From contig JBDIBB010000070.1 of the NCBI GenBank assembly GCA_039812685.1, positions 1-21,928 of the forward strand: 21,928 bases of DNA, in the 5' to 3' direction. Positions 1 to 8,029 of this stretch are shown here, in pieces. Positions within the stretch are counted from its first letter, which is position 1, and each line of letters starts with the position of its first letter. Origin of the DNA: JBDIBB01 sp039812685. GTDB taxonomy: Bacteria; Acidobacteriota; Vicinamibacteria; Vicinamibacterales; JAFNAJ01. Both the position numbers and the translations under genes were made by a program. Below the pieces are notes generated by a model that worked only from the letters and a program-made list of their open reading frames with translations, was not told the origin of the DNA and did not search any database.

Positions 1-2
1 AC

Positions 3-2417
3 CCCGCCTCGCCCGCCGCCGCCGGCGCACCGGCCGCCGCGCCGTCGCCGCGGCCCGCGGGCGTGCGCGGCGATCGCCCGCGCGGCGCCGACCTGATCGT
101 GCGCGACCTGTCGAGCGGCCTCGAGATGACGCTGGGCAGTGTCGGCGGCTTCGCCTTCGACCGGAAGGGACGCTACCTGGCCTGGACGACCGACACGGCC
201 GACGGTGTCGGCAACGGCGTCAGCCTGCGCGCGCTCGCCACGGGCACCGTGCGCGTGCTCGACAGCGCGAAAGCGTCCTACGAGCGGCTGCACTGGATGG
301 AGGAGGGCGACGCGCTCGCGGTGCTCAGGGGCGAGCAGGACAAGGCCTACGACGACAGGCTGTACTCGGCGATCGGCTTCCGCGACCTCGACGCGGCGAC
401 GCCGGCGCGCGCGGAGTACGTCCCGGTGAAGGACGCGGCGTTTCCGCCGGAGATGACCATCAGCCCCAACCGCGATCCGGAGTGGACGGCCGACCGCGCC
501 GGGCTGCTCTTCGGGATCCACGTCCCGAAGAAGAAGCTCCCGCGCGCCGGTGAGGATGCCGGCGGCGCGGCCGCGGAGCGCGATGGCGAGGGCGTCGGCG
601 AGAAGGCCGACCTCGTCCTGTGGCACTGGCGGGACAGCCGGCTGCAGTCGCAGCAGCAGGTGCAGGAGGATCGCGACCGCCGCTTCAGCTACCTGGCGGC
701 GTGGCGCATCGGCGATCGCCGGTTCCTGCGCCTGGCCGACGAGGAGTTGCGCGAGGTGCGCGCGCCCGCCAGGGGCAACTGGGCGGTGGGCATCGATCGC
801 CGCGACTACGAGCTCACCGGGTCGCTCGAGGGGCGCAACTACCAGGACGTCTACGCCGTGGACCTGACCACCGGGAAGCGCACGCGCGTGGCCCGTCAGG
901 TGCGCTGGCTCTACGGGCAATCTCCCGATGGGCGCCAACTGCTGTACTTCGACGGCGGCCACTTCCAGGTCGTCGATCTCGCGTCGGGCCAGGTCACGGC
1001 CATCACGCGCGGCGCGCCGGTCTCCTTCGTCGACGTCGAGGACGATCACAACGTGGTGAACCCGCCGGTGCCGCCCGTCGGCTGGACGGCCGACTCCGAC
1101 GCCGTGCTGCTCTCCGACGCGTGGGACGTGTGGCGCGTGCCCGCCTCCGGGTCGGGCGCGGTCAACCTGACGGGCAACGGGCGCCGCGACCAGGTGCGCT
1201 ACCGGCGGCGCTTCGTGCTGGATCCCGACGAGAAGGGCATCGATCTGTCCGCGCCGCTCTATCTGGACGCCTACGGCGAGTGGACCAAGAAGGGCGGCGT
1301 GGCGCGCGTCGACGCCGGCTCGCCCGGCGCCCGCCTGCTCGTCTGGGACGACGTGACGGTGGCGCGGCTGCTCAAGGCGCGGCGGGCGGATCGCCTGGCG
1401 TTCACGCGCGAGTCGTGGCGCGACTTCCCCGACTACCACGTGGGCGACATGCTGCTGGGCGACGCCAGGCGCGTCACCGACGGCCAGCGGCAACTGGCTG
1501 CCTTCACCTGGAGCGGCGGCGCGCGCCTGGTCGACTACGTGAGCGACAAGGGGCGGAAACTGCAGGGCGCGCTCTTCCTGCCCGCCGGCTACCAGCCCGG
1601 CCGGAAGTACCCGACGCTCGTGTACATCTACGAGAAGCTCTCGGACCAGATGAACCGGTTCGCGCCGCCCACCGCCAACGGGTTCAACCGGACCGTCTAC
1701 ACGAGCAACGGCTACGCGGTGCTGATGCCCGACATCACCTACACGATCAACGACCCCGGCATGTCGGCGGTGTGGTGCGTGCTGCCCGCGCTGAAGGCGG
1801 CCGTGGCCTCCGGCGTCGTGGATGCCGGCCGCGTCGGGCTGCAGGGCCACTCCTGGGGCGGCTACCAGACGTCGTTCCTGATCACGCAGACCGGCGCGTT
1901 CCGGGCGGCCGTCGCCGGCGCGCCGCTCACCGACATGGTGAGCATGTACAGCCTGATCTACAAGAACACCGGCGGCGGCAACATGGCGATCTTCGAGAGC
2001 AGCCAGGGCCGTTTCAAGGGCGGTTACTGGGACAACTGGGACGCCTACGTGCGCAACTCGCCCATCGCCTTCGCGCGCAACGTCACCACGCCGCTGGTGC
2101 TGCTCCACAACGATCGCGACGGGGCCGTCGACTTCACCCAGGGCGTCGAGTACTACAGCACGCTGCGGCGGCTGAAGAAGCCGGTGGTGATGCTCGAGTA
2201 CGTCGGCGAGAACCACGGCCTGCGCAAGCCGGCCAACCAGCACGACTACACGGTGCGCATGAAGGAGTTCTTCGACCACTTCCTGATGGCGGCGCCCGCG
2301 CCCGCCTGGTGGACCGACGGCGTGCCTCGGCTCGAGATGGACGACCACCTGCGGCAGCGCCGGACGCCGGCCCCGCCCGATCCGACCGGGCCGGCGCCCG
2401 CGGCGGCGCGGCCGTGA
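3..2417 (+). CDS. S9 family (prolyl oligopeptidase-type) serine peptidase, 5'-partial
   Basis: The frame is open from position 3 with no stop, so the gene starts beyond the left edge; the GTG at 63 lies inside a Pro/Ala-rich linker and is unlikely to be the true start. Residue numbers below count from that GTG. The N-terminal part (about 1-480) has the loose repeating pattern of a beta-propeller, and the C-terminal 300 residues are the alpha/beta hydrolase domain. The nucleophile motif GHSWGG places Ser597, followed by Asp686 in NDRDGAVDF and His718 in ENHGL, so the Ser-Asp-His triad is complete. Enzymes of this family cleave short peptides, often after Pro or at acylated N-termini, usually in the periplasm; the exact specificity cannot be read here. 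The next gene starts 31 bases downstream on the same strand, so co-transcription is plausible. Family assignment is firm; substrate is unknown. Confidence 0.93.
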   Translation, partial: PASPAAAGAPAAAPSPRPAGVRGDRPRGADLIVRDLSSGLEMTLGSVGGFAFDRKGRYLAWTTDTADGVGNGVSLRALATGTVRVLDSAKASYERLHWMEEGDALAVLRGEQDKAYDDRLYSAIGFRDLDAATPARAEYVPVKDAAFPPEMTISPNRDPEWTADRAGLLFGIHVPKKKLPRAGEDAGGAAAERDGEGVGEKADLVLWHWRDSRLQSQQQVQEDRDRRFSYLAAWRIGDRRFLRLADEELREVRAPARGNWAVGIDRRDYELTGSLEGRNYQDVYAVDLTTGKRTRVARQVRWLYGQSPDGRQLLYFDGGHFQVVDLASGQVTAITRGAPVSFVDVEDDHNVVNPPVPPVGWTADSDAVLLSDAWDVWRVPASGSGAVNLTGNGRRDQVRYRRRFVLDPDEKGIDLSAPLYLDAYGEWTKKGGVARVDAGSPGARLLVWDDVTVARLLKARRADRLAFTRESWRDFPDYHVGDMLLGDARRVTDGQRQLAAFTWSGGARLVDYVSDKGRKLQGALFLPAGYQPGRKYPTLVYIYEKLSDQMNRFAPPTANGFNRTVYTSNGYAVLMPDITYTINDPGMSAVWCVLPALKAAVASGVVDAGRVGLQGHSWGGYQTSFLITQTGAFRAAVAGAPLTDMVSMYSLIYKNTGGGNMAIFESSQGRFKGGYWDNWDAYVRNSPIAFARNVTTPLVLLHNDRDGAVDFTQGVEYYSTLRRLKKPVVMLEYVGENHGLRKPANQHDYTVRMKEFFDHFLMAAPAPAWWTDGVPRLEMDDHLRQRRTPAPPDPTGPAPAAARP

Positions 2418-2448
2418 CGCCGGCCGCCGTCCCGCTCCCGCGCGCATC

Positions 2449-3576
2449 GTGATCCGCGTCGATCCCATCGACCCCGACGCGCGGCCGCAGGCGGCCCGCT
2501 TCGTCGACTTCGCGTACCGGCACTACGCGGACCATCCGCTCTGGGTGCCGCCGCCGCGGCGCGAGGCGGCGCTGATCCTCAATCGCCGGAAGCATCCCTT
2601 CTACGAGCGCTCGGAGGCGGCGTTCTTCGTCGCGGTGCGCGAGGGGCGCGACGCGGGCCGCCTGGCGGTGCTCGACAACCGCGCCTTCAACGCGCATCAC
2701 GGGACCGCGGAGGCCAACTTCTACAGCTTCGAGTGCGAGGACGACGTCGCCTGCGCCGCGGCCCTGTTGGATCGCGCCGCCGAGTGGGCGCGCGGGCGGG
2801 GGCTCACGCGCCTCGTCGGCCCGAAGGGCTTCAGCGCCTTCGACGGCTACGGCATCCTCGTCGACGGCTTCGATCATCGTCCCATGATGACGATGACCAA
2901 CTACAACCTTCCCTATTACGGGCCGCTCCTCGAGCGGATCGGGCTGACGAAGGTCATCGACTTCGTGTCGTTCCGGCTGAGGGCCGACACGTTCGTGATG
3001 CCCGAGCGCGTGCGGCAGGCCGCGGAGCGCGCGAGGCGGGAGGGCGGCCTGCGCACGATGACGGTGCCCGGCCGGCGGGCGCTCTTCAAGGTGGCCCGTG
3101 CGATCGGCCGGGCCTACAACGCGGCGTTCGCCGACAACTGGGAGTACTACCCGCTGAGCGAGCGCGAGATCGACTTCCTGGTGCAGCAGCTCGTGCTCTT
3201 CGCCAACCCCCGCCTGCTCAAGCTCATCGCGCACGGCGAGGAGATCGCCGGCTTCCTGCTCGCCTTCCCCGATGTGTCGGCCGCGCTGCAGCGCGCGCGC
3301 GGCCGGCTGACGCCCTGGACGGTGGCCGACCTCCTGCTCGAGACGCGGCGCACCCGCTGGCTGTCGCTCAACGGCGCCGGCATCCTCCCGGCGTACCAGG
3401 GACGCGGTGGCAACGCGCTGCTCTACACCGAGATGGAGCAGACGATGAAGGCGTCACGATACGTCCACGCCGATCTTCCCCAGGTGGCCGACACGGCGGT
3501 GCGGATGCGCCGCGACCTGACCGGCCTCGGCGCGGTGCCGTACAAGACCCACCGCATCTACGCCCGCGACCTGTAG
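2449..3576 (+). CDS. GNAT-type N-acyltransferase, 375 aa
   Basis: A GTG start at 2449 gives a 375-residue soluble protein with no signal peptide. The C-terminal part has the acetyl-CoA-binding motif A of GNAT proteins: a beta strand LSLNGAGILP followed by QGRGGN at 317-322, fitting the Q/R-x-x-G-x-G/A pattern. The centre carries a GPKGFSAFDGYGILVDGFD stretch and a TNYNLPYYGPLLERIGL stretch, which I recognise from a family of two-domain GNAT-like proteins of unknown substrate. It probably transfers an acyl group from acyl-CoA to an amine, but the acceptor cannot be inferred. The PAP2 gene begins only 10 bases after its stop, so the two are likely one transcript, possibly with the S9 peptidase upstream. 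Confidence 0.8.
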   Translation: MIRVDPIDPDARPQAARFVDFAYRHYADHPLWVPPPRREAALILNRRKHPFYERSEAAFFVAVREGRDAGRLAVLDNRAFNAHHGTAEANFYSFECEDDVACAAALLDRAAEWARGRGLTRLVGPKGFSAFDGYGILVDGFDHRPMMTMTNYNLPYYGPLLERIGLTKVIDFVSFRLRADTFVMPERVRQAAERARREGGLRTMTVPGRRALFKVARAIGRAYNAAFADNWEYYPLSEREIDFLVQQLVLFANPRLLKLIAHGEEIAGFLLAFPDVSAALQRARGRLTPWTVADLLLETRRTRWLSLNGAGILPAYQGRGGNALLYTEMEQTMKASRYVHADLPQVADTAVRMRRDLTGLGAVPYKTHRIYARDL

Positions 3577-3586
3577 GCAGGCGGCG

Positions 3587-4510
3587 ATGAGGGCGCGCAT
3601 CCTCCACGCCGCGGACGTGCCGACGCTGGCCTTCGCCGCGGCGCTGGCCGCGGTGGCCGCGCTCGGCGCCGGCCGCATCCCGCAGTGGCGGCACGTCCTC
3701 GCCGTGTGCGCCGCCATCGGCACCGGCCTCTGGGCGCTCGCCTGGCTCCGCGCCCGCCTCGAGTGGCGCGTGCTCCGGTTCGCGCACGACTGGTCGCTGG
3801 CCCCGCTCGTCTACCTGCTCTACCGCGAGCTGGCGTTCGTCGTCGGACCGATCTGGAACGGGCGCCTGTTCGACGCGTGGCTGATCCGGGCCGACCGCTG
3901 GCTGTTCGGCGCCGACCCCACGCTGTGGATCATGCGGTGGGCCTCGCCCCCGCTCACCGAAACCCTACAGATCGCCTACACGGCGTTCTACGTGCTGCTG
4001 CTCGTCGTGGGCGCCGAACTCTACCGCAAGGCGGACCGGCGCCGGTTCCACGACTGGGTCTTCTTCTGCGCCTTCGGCTTCTACCTCTCGTACGCCTGCT
4101 ACTTCGCGCTGCCCGCCATCGGCCCCCGGTTCACGCTGCACGACTATCGCGATCTCGATCGCGCGCTGCCCGGGCTCTGGCTCACGCCGGCGCTGCGGGC
4201 CTTCGTGAACGGAGGCGGGATGGTGCCCTCGGGAGCGACCAACGCGGCCGCCGCCGCCCAGGCGCTCCGCGATGCCTTCCCGAGCGGGCACACGATGATG
4301 ACGCTGGGCGCCATCGCCTGGGCGTGGCGCGACCGCCTGAGGTCGCGCTGGATCGTCTCGGCGATCGGCGGGCTGCTGATCGTCGCGACCCTCTACCTGC
4401 AGTATCACTACGTCGTCGATCTCGTGGCCGGCGCCGCGCTCGCGGCCGTCGCGCTCCGGTTCTCGCCCGCCGTGTCGCGGATGGTGAACGCGCGTCTCGG
4501 CGCGCGCTGA
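3587..4510 (+). CDS. PAP2 superfamily integral membrane phosphatase/phosphotransferase
   Basis: This 307-residue protein is strongly hydrophobic with about six membrane segments. It carries the phosphatase signature PSGHT at 232-236 (His235 is the expected proton donor). A second motif, YHYVVD, puts His274 and Asp278 where family members have the nucleophile His and its Asp partner. The first motif (KxxxxxxRP) is not seen in its classic form, which fits the PAP2_3 branch related to inositol-phosphorylceramide synthases and lipid phosphotransferases rather than classic phosphatidate phosphatases. A lipid-phosphate or phospholipid headgroup reaction at the inner membrane is likely. ATG start, 10 bases behind the GNAT gene, indicating an operon. 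Confidence 0.87.
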   Translation: MRARILHAADVPTLAFAAALAAVAALGAGRIPQWRHVLAVCAAIGTGLWALAWLRARLEWRVLRFAHDWSLAPLVYLLYRELAFVVGPIWNGRLFDAWLIRADRWLFGADPTLWIMRWASPPLTETLQIAYTAFYVLLLVVGAELYRKADRRRFHDWVFFCAFGFYLSYACYFALPAIGPRFTLHDYRDLDRALPGLWLTPALRAFVNGGGMVPSGATNAAAAAQALRDAFPSGHTMMTLGAIAWAWRDRLRSRWIVSAIGGLLIVATLYLQYHYVVDLVAGAALAAVALRFSPAVSRMVNARLGAR

Positions 4511-4574
4511 CGTGGCGCCACGCCGGCATCGACCCGGCGGCCGCGCGCCGTCTCCTCCCGTTCATGATCGGCCG

Positions 4575-4793
4575 ATGCAGATCGGTGAGGGTCAGGACGC
4601 CGTTCGCGAGCGCCTCATGCGCCGGTGCCTCGAGCTCGCGGCGCGCGCGCGGGCGACCGGCGATGCGCCGGTGGGCGCCCTCATCGTCTCCGGCGGCCGC
4701 ATCCTCGCCGAAGGGGTTGAGGGCGTGAAGGCGCGGCACGACGTCACCGCCCACGCGGAGATCGAGGCGGCGCGACCCGCCACCGGCGCCTGA
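4575..4793 (+). pseudogene. 3'-truncated nucleoside/cytidine deaminase-like gene
   Basis: From the ATG at 4575 the frame encodes 72 residues. They match the N-terminal third of the zinc-dependent nucleoside deaminase family (guanine/cytosine or tRNA-adenosine deaminase type): a helix, then GDAPVGALIVSGGRILAEG, then the zinc and proton-shuttle motif HAE in VTAHAEIEA. Complete members are about 150-160 residues and continue with a PCxxC zinc motif. Here the frame stops 8 residues after HAE, and none of the three forward frames up to position 4963 shows PCxxC. The protein cannot bind zinc normally, so this is a decayed remnant. A GTG at 4512 would extend the frame upstream but adds only unrelated sequence. 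Confidence 0.72.
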
Positions 4794-4887
4794 GCCGCAA
4801 GACGCGATCCCGCGTCCGCGGCGATCGCCGGCGCGCCGCCACACCGCCCTCTGCCGCGAGCGCCCCGTGCACGGCCGGCGGTCCGGA

Positions 4888-4893
4888 TATACA
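4888..4893 (+). promoter_or_regulatory. Possible -10 box for the S10 peptidase gene
   Basis: TATACA sits in an otherwise very GC-rich stretch 70 bases upstream of the S10 peptidase ATG. No convincing -35 hexamer is seen at 16-18 bases upstream, so this is a weak call based on local AT richness and position. Confidence 0.3.
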
Positions 4894-4963
4894 CTACGAC
4901 GGCGCCGGCGCAGCCCTGCCATGCGGCTGGACGAGCGCTTCCGTTCCACACAATGGAGGGGCC

Positions 4964-6514
4964 ATGAGGTTGAGTCACGTTCTCGCCCTGTCAATCGCCT
5001 TGATCGTGCCGACGGCCGCGCAGGTCTCGGCGCAGGGACCGCCGCCAGGGCCGCCACCGGCCGCGGCGGGTGCGAAGGCAGGCGTCGAGGCCGATCTGCT
5101 GCCGGCCGAACCGGTGATCACGCAGCACACGGGCCGGTTCAACGGCCAGACGGTCAGCTACGCCGCCGAGGCCGGCTGGATTCCCATCCGCGACGAGGGC
5201 AAGGTCGTCGCGAAGATGTTCTACGTCGGCTACACGAAGAACGGCGTCACCGACCCGGCCACGCGCCCGCTCATCATCTCGTTCAACGGCGGTCCCGGCA
5301 CGGCCTCGCTCTGGATGCACCTTGGCTACACCGGGCCGCGCCGCGTGACCTACGACGATGAAGGGTTCCAGCAGAAACCGCCCGCGGGCCTGGAAGACAA
5401 CCCCCACTCCATTCTCGACACGGCCGACATCGTCTACCTCGATCCGATCGGCACCGGGTTCAGCCGGATGATGCCGGGCGAGGATCTGCACAAGTTCCAC
5501 GGCAAGCTGGCCGACATCCAGTCGGTTGGTGACTTCATCCTCACCTACGTCAACCGGAAGGACCGCTGGGCCTCGCCGAAGTTCATCATCGGCGAGAGCT
5601 ACGGCACGACGCGGGCCGCCGGCCTGGCGGCCTCGGTGCAGAGCCGCTTCCAGATGTTCCTGAACGGCGTCATCCTCGTCTCGGCCACCGAACTCGACGT
5701 CCAGCGCGGCCCCGAGGTGAACTTCGCCAACAGCCTGCCGACGCAGACGGCGACCGCCTGGTATCACAAGCAGCTCGTGCCGGATCTGCAGGCCAAGCCG
5801 CTGAAGACCGTCCTGGCCGAGTCCGAGGCGTTCGCGACCGGCGAGTACATCACCGCGCTCGTCAGGGGCGATCAGCTCAGCGACGCCGAGCGGGACGCCG
5901 TCGCGACGAAGGTCGCGCGCTACTCCGGGCTCGACAAGGCCTACGTGCTGAGCGCGAACCTGCGCGTGAGCTTCTCCCGGCACTGGAAGGAGCTGCTGCG
6001 CAGCCAGCGGCTGACGGTGGGCCGCCTCGACACCCGGTACCTCGGCATCGACCTGGACGCCGCGGGCGAACGCCCGGAATACTCGCCCGAACTCGTCGAC
6101 TGGAACGGCCCCTTCGGCGCCGCGGTCAACCGCTACCTGCGCACCGAGCTGAAGTTCAACCCCGAGATCCAGTACTTCGTCTGGGGCAACGTGCGTCCGT
6201 GGGCACAGGATCCGCAGGCCAACGTCGGCGACATGCTGCGCACGGCGATGCGCGACAACCCCTATCTCAAGGTGATGGTCCAGGGCGGCTACTACGACGC
6301 CGCCACCGACTACTTCAACGCGGCCTACACGATGCACCACCTGCAGCCGGGCGGCGAGTTCAAGGACCGCTATCGGTTCAACTGGTACGAGAGCGGGCAC
6401 ATGATGTACCTGCGGAAGCCCGACCTGAAGAACGCCAACGACGACCTGCGCAGCTTCATCGCGTGGGCGCTCGAGGGCGTGAAGGACTATCCGCGGAAGG
6501 TGAAGGCGAAGTAG
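4964..6514 (+). CDS. S10 family serine carboxypeptidase, exported
   Basis: This 516-residue protein starts at an ATG preceded by a good ribosome site (GGAGG, 5 bases upstream). A Sec signal peptide covers roughly residues 1-24 and ends VSAQG. The S10 landmarks follow in order: the oxyanion segment SFNGGPGTASLWMHLG, the nucleophile motif GESYGT with Ser212, Asp445 in GGYYDAATDYF, and His479 in ESGHMMY. The triad is therefore complete and the length is normal for bacterial S10 enzymes. It should remove C-terminal residues from peptides in the periplasm or outside the cell. It is followed by a hairpin at 6541-6558 and by another exported hydrolase gene on the same strand 100 bases later. Confidence 0.95.
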   Translation: MRLSHVLALSIALIVPTAAQVSAQGPPPGPPPAAAGAKAGVEADLLPAEPVITQHTGRFNGQTVSYAAEAGWIPIRDEGKVVAKMFYVGYTKNGVTDPATRPLIISFNGGPGTASLWMHLGYTGPRRVTYDDEGFQQKPPAGLEDNPHSILDTADIVYLDPIGTGFSRMMPGEDLHKFHGKLADIQSVGDFILTYVNRKDRWASPKFIIGESYGTTRAAGLAASVQSRFQMFLNGVILVSATELDVQRGPEVNFANSLPTQTATAWYHKQLVPDLQAKPLKTVLAESEAFATGEYITALVRGDQLSDAERDAVATKVARYSGLDKAYVLSANLRVSFSRHWKELLRSQRLTVGRLDTRYLGIDLDAAGERPEYSPELVDWNGPFGAAVNRYLRTELKFNPEIQYFVWGNVRPWAQDPQANVGDMLRTAMRDNPYLKVMVQGGYYDAATDYFNAAYTMHHLQPGGEFKDRYRFNWYESGHMMYLRKPDLKNANDDLRSFIAWALEGVKDYPRKVKAK

Positions 6515-6540
6515 GCATCGGCCGGGGCCGGCGGATCGTG

Positions 6541-6558
6541 CCACGCCCTCCGGCGTGG
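6541..6558 (+). terminator. Hairpin after the S10 peptidase gene
   Basis: CCACGCC and GGCGTGG form a perfect 7-bp stem around a 4-base loop, 27 bases after the stop codon. There is no T-tract, so intrinsic termination is uncertain; it may instead stabilise the 3' end of the mRNA. Confidence 0.35.
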
Positions 6559-6614
6559 GTTCCGATCCAGTGGCCCCGGCGCACCACCGGGCCAGTGGAG
6601 TGACGCAAAGGGCG

Positions 6615-7970
6615 ATGACGAGACCGCCGGCCATCCTCATCGCCCTCCTTGCGCTCTTCCTGTCGATCCCCCCCGCGCGCGCCGACGGGCCCGCGGCGCT
6701 GGTCGTCGTCACCGGCGATCAGCACTCGGCCTACGAGCGGACGGCGCAGGTCGTGGCGGCCGTCGATCGGTTGAAGGCCGCGCACCCCGGCCTGCCCATC
6801 GCCATCCTGCTCGACGGCGACACGCTCGAACAGGGCAACCCCGTCGCGCGGCGCGGTGCCGGGGCGGTCGACTTCGCGATGTTCGCCGCGCTGGCCCGGC
6901 GCGCGCCGACCGTCGTCAACCTCGGCAACCACGAGACCGAGTTCGGCAGCCTGGAAGAGACGGTGAGGCGCATCGAGGCCACCGGCGCCCGCGTCGTCTC
7001 GAACATCGACGATCGCGCCACCGGCCGGCCCGCCGCATCCACCTCCACGCGCCTCGCGCTCGGCGCGATCGAGGCGGTCGTCGTGGGCGTGGCGACCAGC
7101 GACCTCTCGACCTATCCCGAAGCCGTCCGGCCGTCGCTGCGGCTGCCCGATCCGGTCGCCTGGGCGCGCGCCAGCCTGCCGGCGCTGCTCGACGCGGCGC
7201 CGGTGAAGATCGTCCTGAGTCACGCGGGCCTGCAGGCCGATCGCGGCCTGCTGCCGCTGGTGCCCGACGGCGCCCTCGTCGCCGGCGCGCACGATCACCT
7301 GCGGTTCGTGCAGCGGTTCGGCCGCACGGTCTACGTCCACTCCGGCGCGTGGAACGCCTTTCTCACGCTGGCCTGGCTGCATCGCGACGCCGCGGGTGCG
7401 ATGCGCTGGGATGTCGAACAGATTCCGATTGCGGATGACGCGCCGGCCGATCCCGAACTGGCCGCGCTGATCCGCGACGCCGCGGAGAAGCACCTGACCC
7501 CGGCCGATCGCGAGGTGATCGCGCGCCTGCCGGCCGCGCTGGCGCCGGCCGGGGCGGCCCGCGACGTCACCGGTGCGCTGCGGCGCGGCCTGGACGTCGA
7601 CGCCGTGCTGATCGGCAACACCACCTTCGGTGGCGGCCTGCCGGCGGGCGAGGTCACGCGCGCCGCCTTCGACGCGTGCGTGCGCTTCGACGGCGGCATC
7701 TTCACGGCGACCGTCGATGGCGCGCGGCTGCGCCGGCTGCTGGCCTCGGCCAACCAGGGGCCCGACACGCCGTTCGACCAGCGCGGTGGCGAGTACCTCG
7801 TCGCCGACGGTCCCGCGGCCATCGACACGGCGAAGCGCTATCGCATCGCGACCAACGACTGGGGCGCGCGGAACTCGGCGCGCTACTTCGGCGACCCGGT
7901 CATCGACTGGCGGGAACTGCCAGGCACCAGGCTGAAGGCGACGGTGCTGCGCGCGCTCGCCCGGCGCTGA
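6615..7970 (+). CDS. Exported 5'-nucleotidase-like metallophosphoesterase
   Basis: I chose the ATG at 6615 over an in-frame GTG at 6555 because it has AAAGGG just upstream and begins directly with a signal peptide (MTRPPAILIALLALFLSIPPARADG). The 451-residue product has the calcineurin-like metal site in order: GDQH (Asp35, His37), DGDT (Asp67/Asp69), GNHE (Asn105, His106, Glu107), SHAG (His203) and GAHDH (His226, His228). The C-terminal part (about 310-440) resembles the 5'-nucleotidase C-terminal domain that holds the nucleoside base (LIGNTTFGGGLPAGEVT, then TNDW). It likely hydrolyses nucleotides or related phosphoesters in the periplasm. The C-terminal domain is shorter and more divergent than in UshA-type enzymes, so the substrate is uncertain. 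Confidence 0.88.
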   Translation: MTRPPAILIALLALFLSIPPARADGPAALVVVTGDQHSAYERTAQVVAAVDRLKAAHPGLPIAILLDGDTLEQGNPVARRGAGAVDFAMFAALARRAPTVVNLGNHETEFGSLEETVRRIEATGARVVSNIDDRATGRPAASTSTRLALGAIEAVVVGVATSDLSTYPEAVRPSLRLPDPVAWARASLPALLDAAPVKIVLSHAGLQADRGLLPLVPDGALVAGAHDHLRFVQRFGRTVYVHSGAWNAFLTLAWLHRDAAGAMRWDVEQIPIADDAPADPELAALIRDAAEKHLTPADREVIARLPAALAPAGAARDVTGALRRGLDVDAVLIGNTTFGGGLPAGEVTRAAFDACVRFDGGIFTATVDGARLRRLLASANQGPDTPFDQRGGEYLVADGPAAIDTAKRYRIATNDWGARNSARYFGDPVIDWRELPGTRLKATVLRALARR

Positions 7971-8029
7971 GCCGCGGCGGCGCGCCGCGGCCCGCGTGGC
8001 GCGCACGCGGCCGCAGAGAGCGAGGCCCT

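Noticed and set aside
1..62. Start of the S9 peptidase inside the window (GTG at 63)
   Set aside because: The same frame is open to the left edge and encodes a Pro/Ala-rich linker typical of the interior of such proteins; no signal peptide follows the GTG.
4991..6712. 573-residue minus-strand frame across the S10 peptidase
   Set aside because: Antisense shadow; the plus-strand frame has all S10 motifs.
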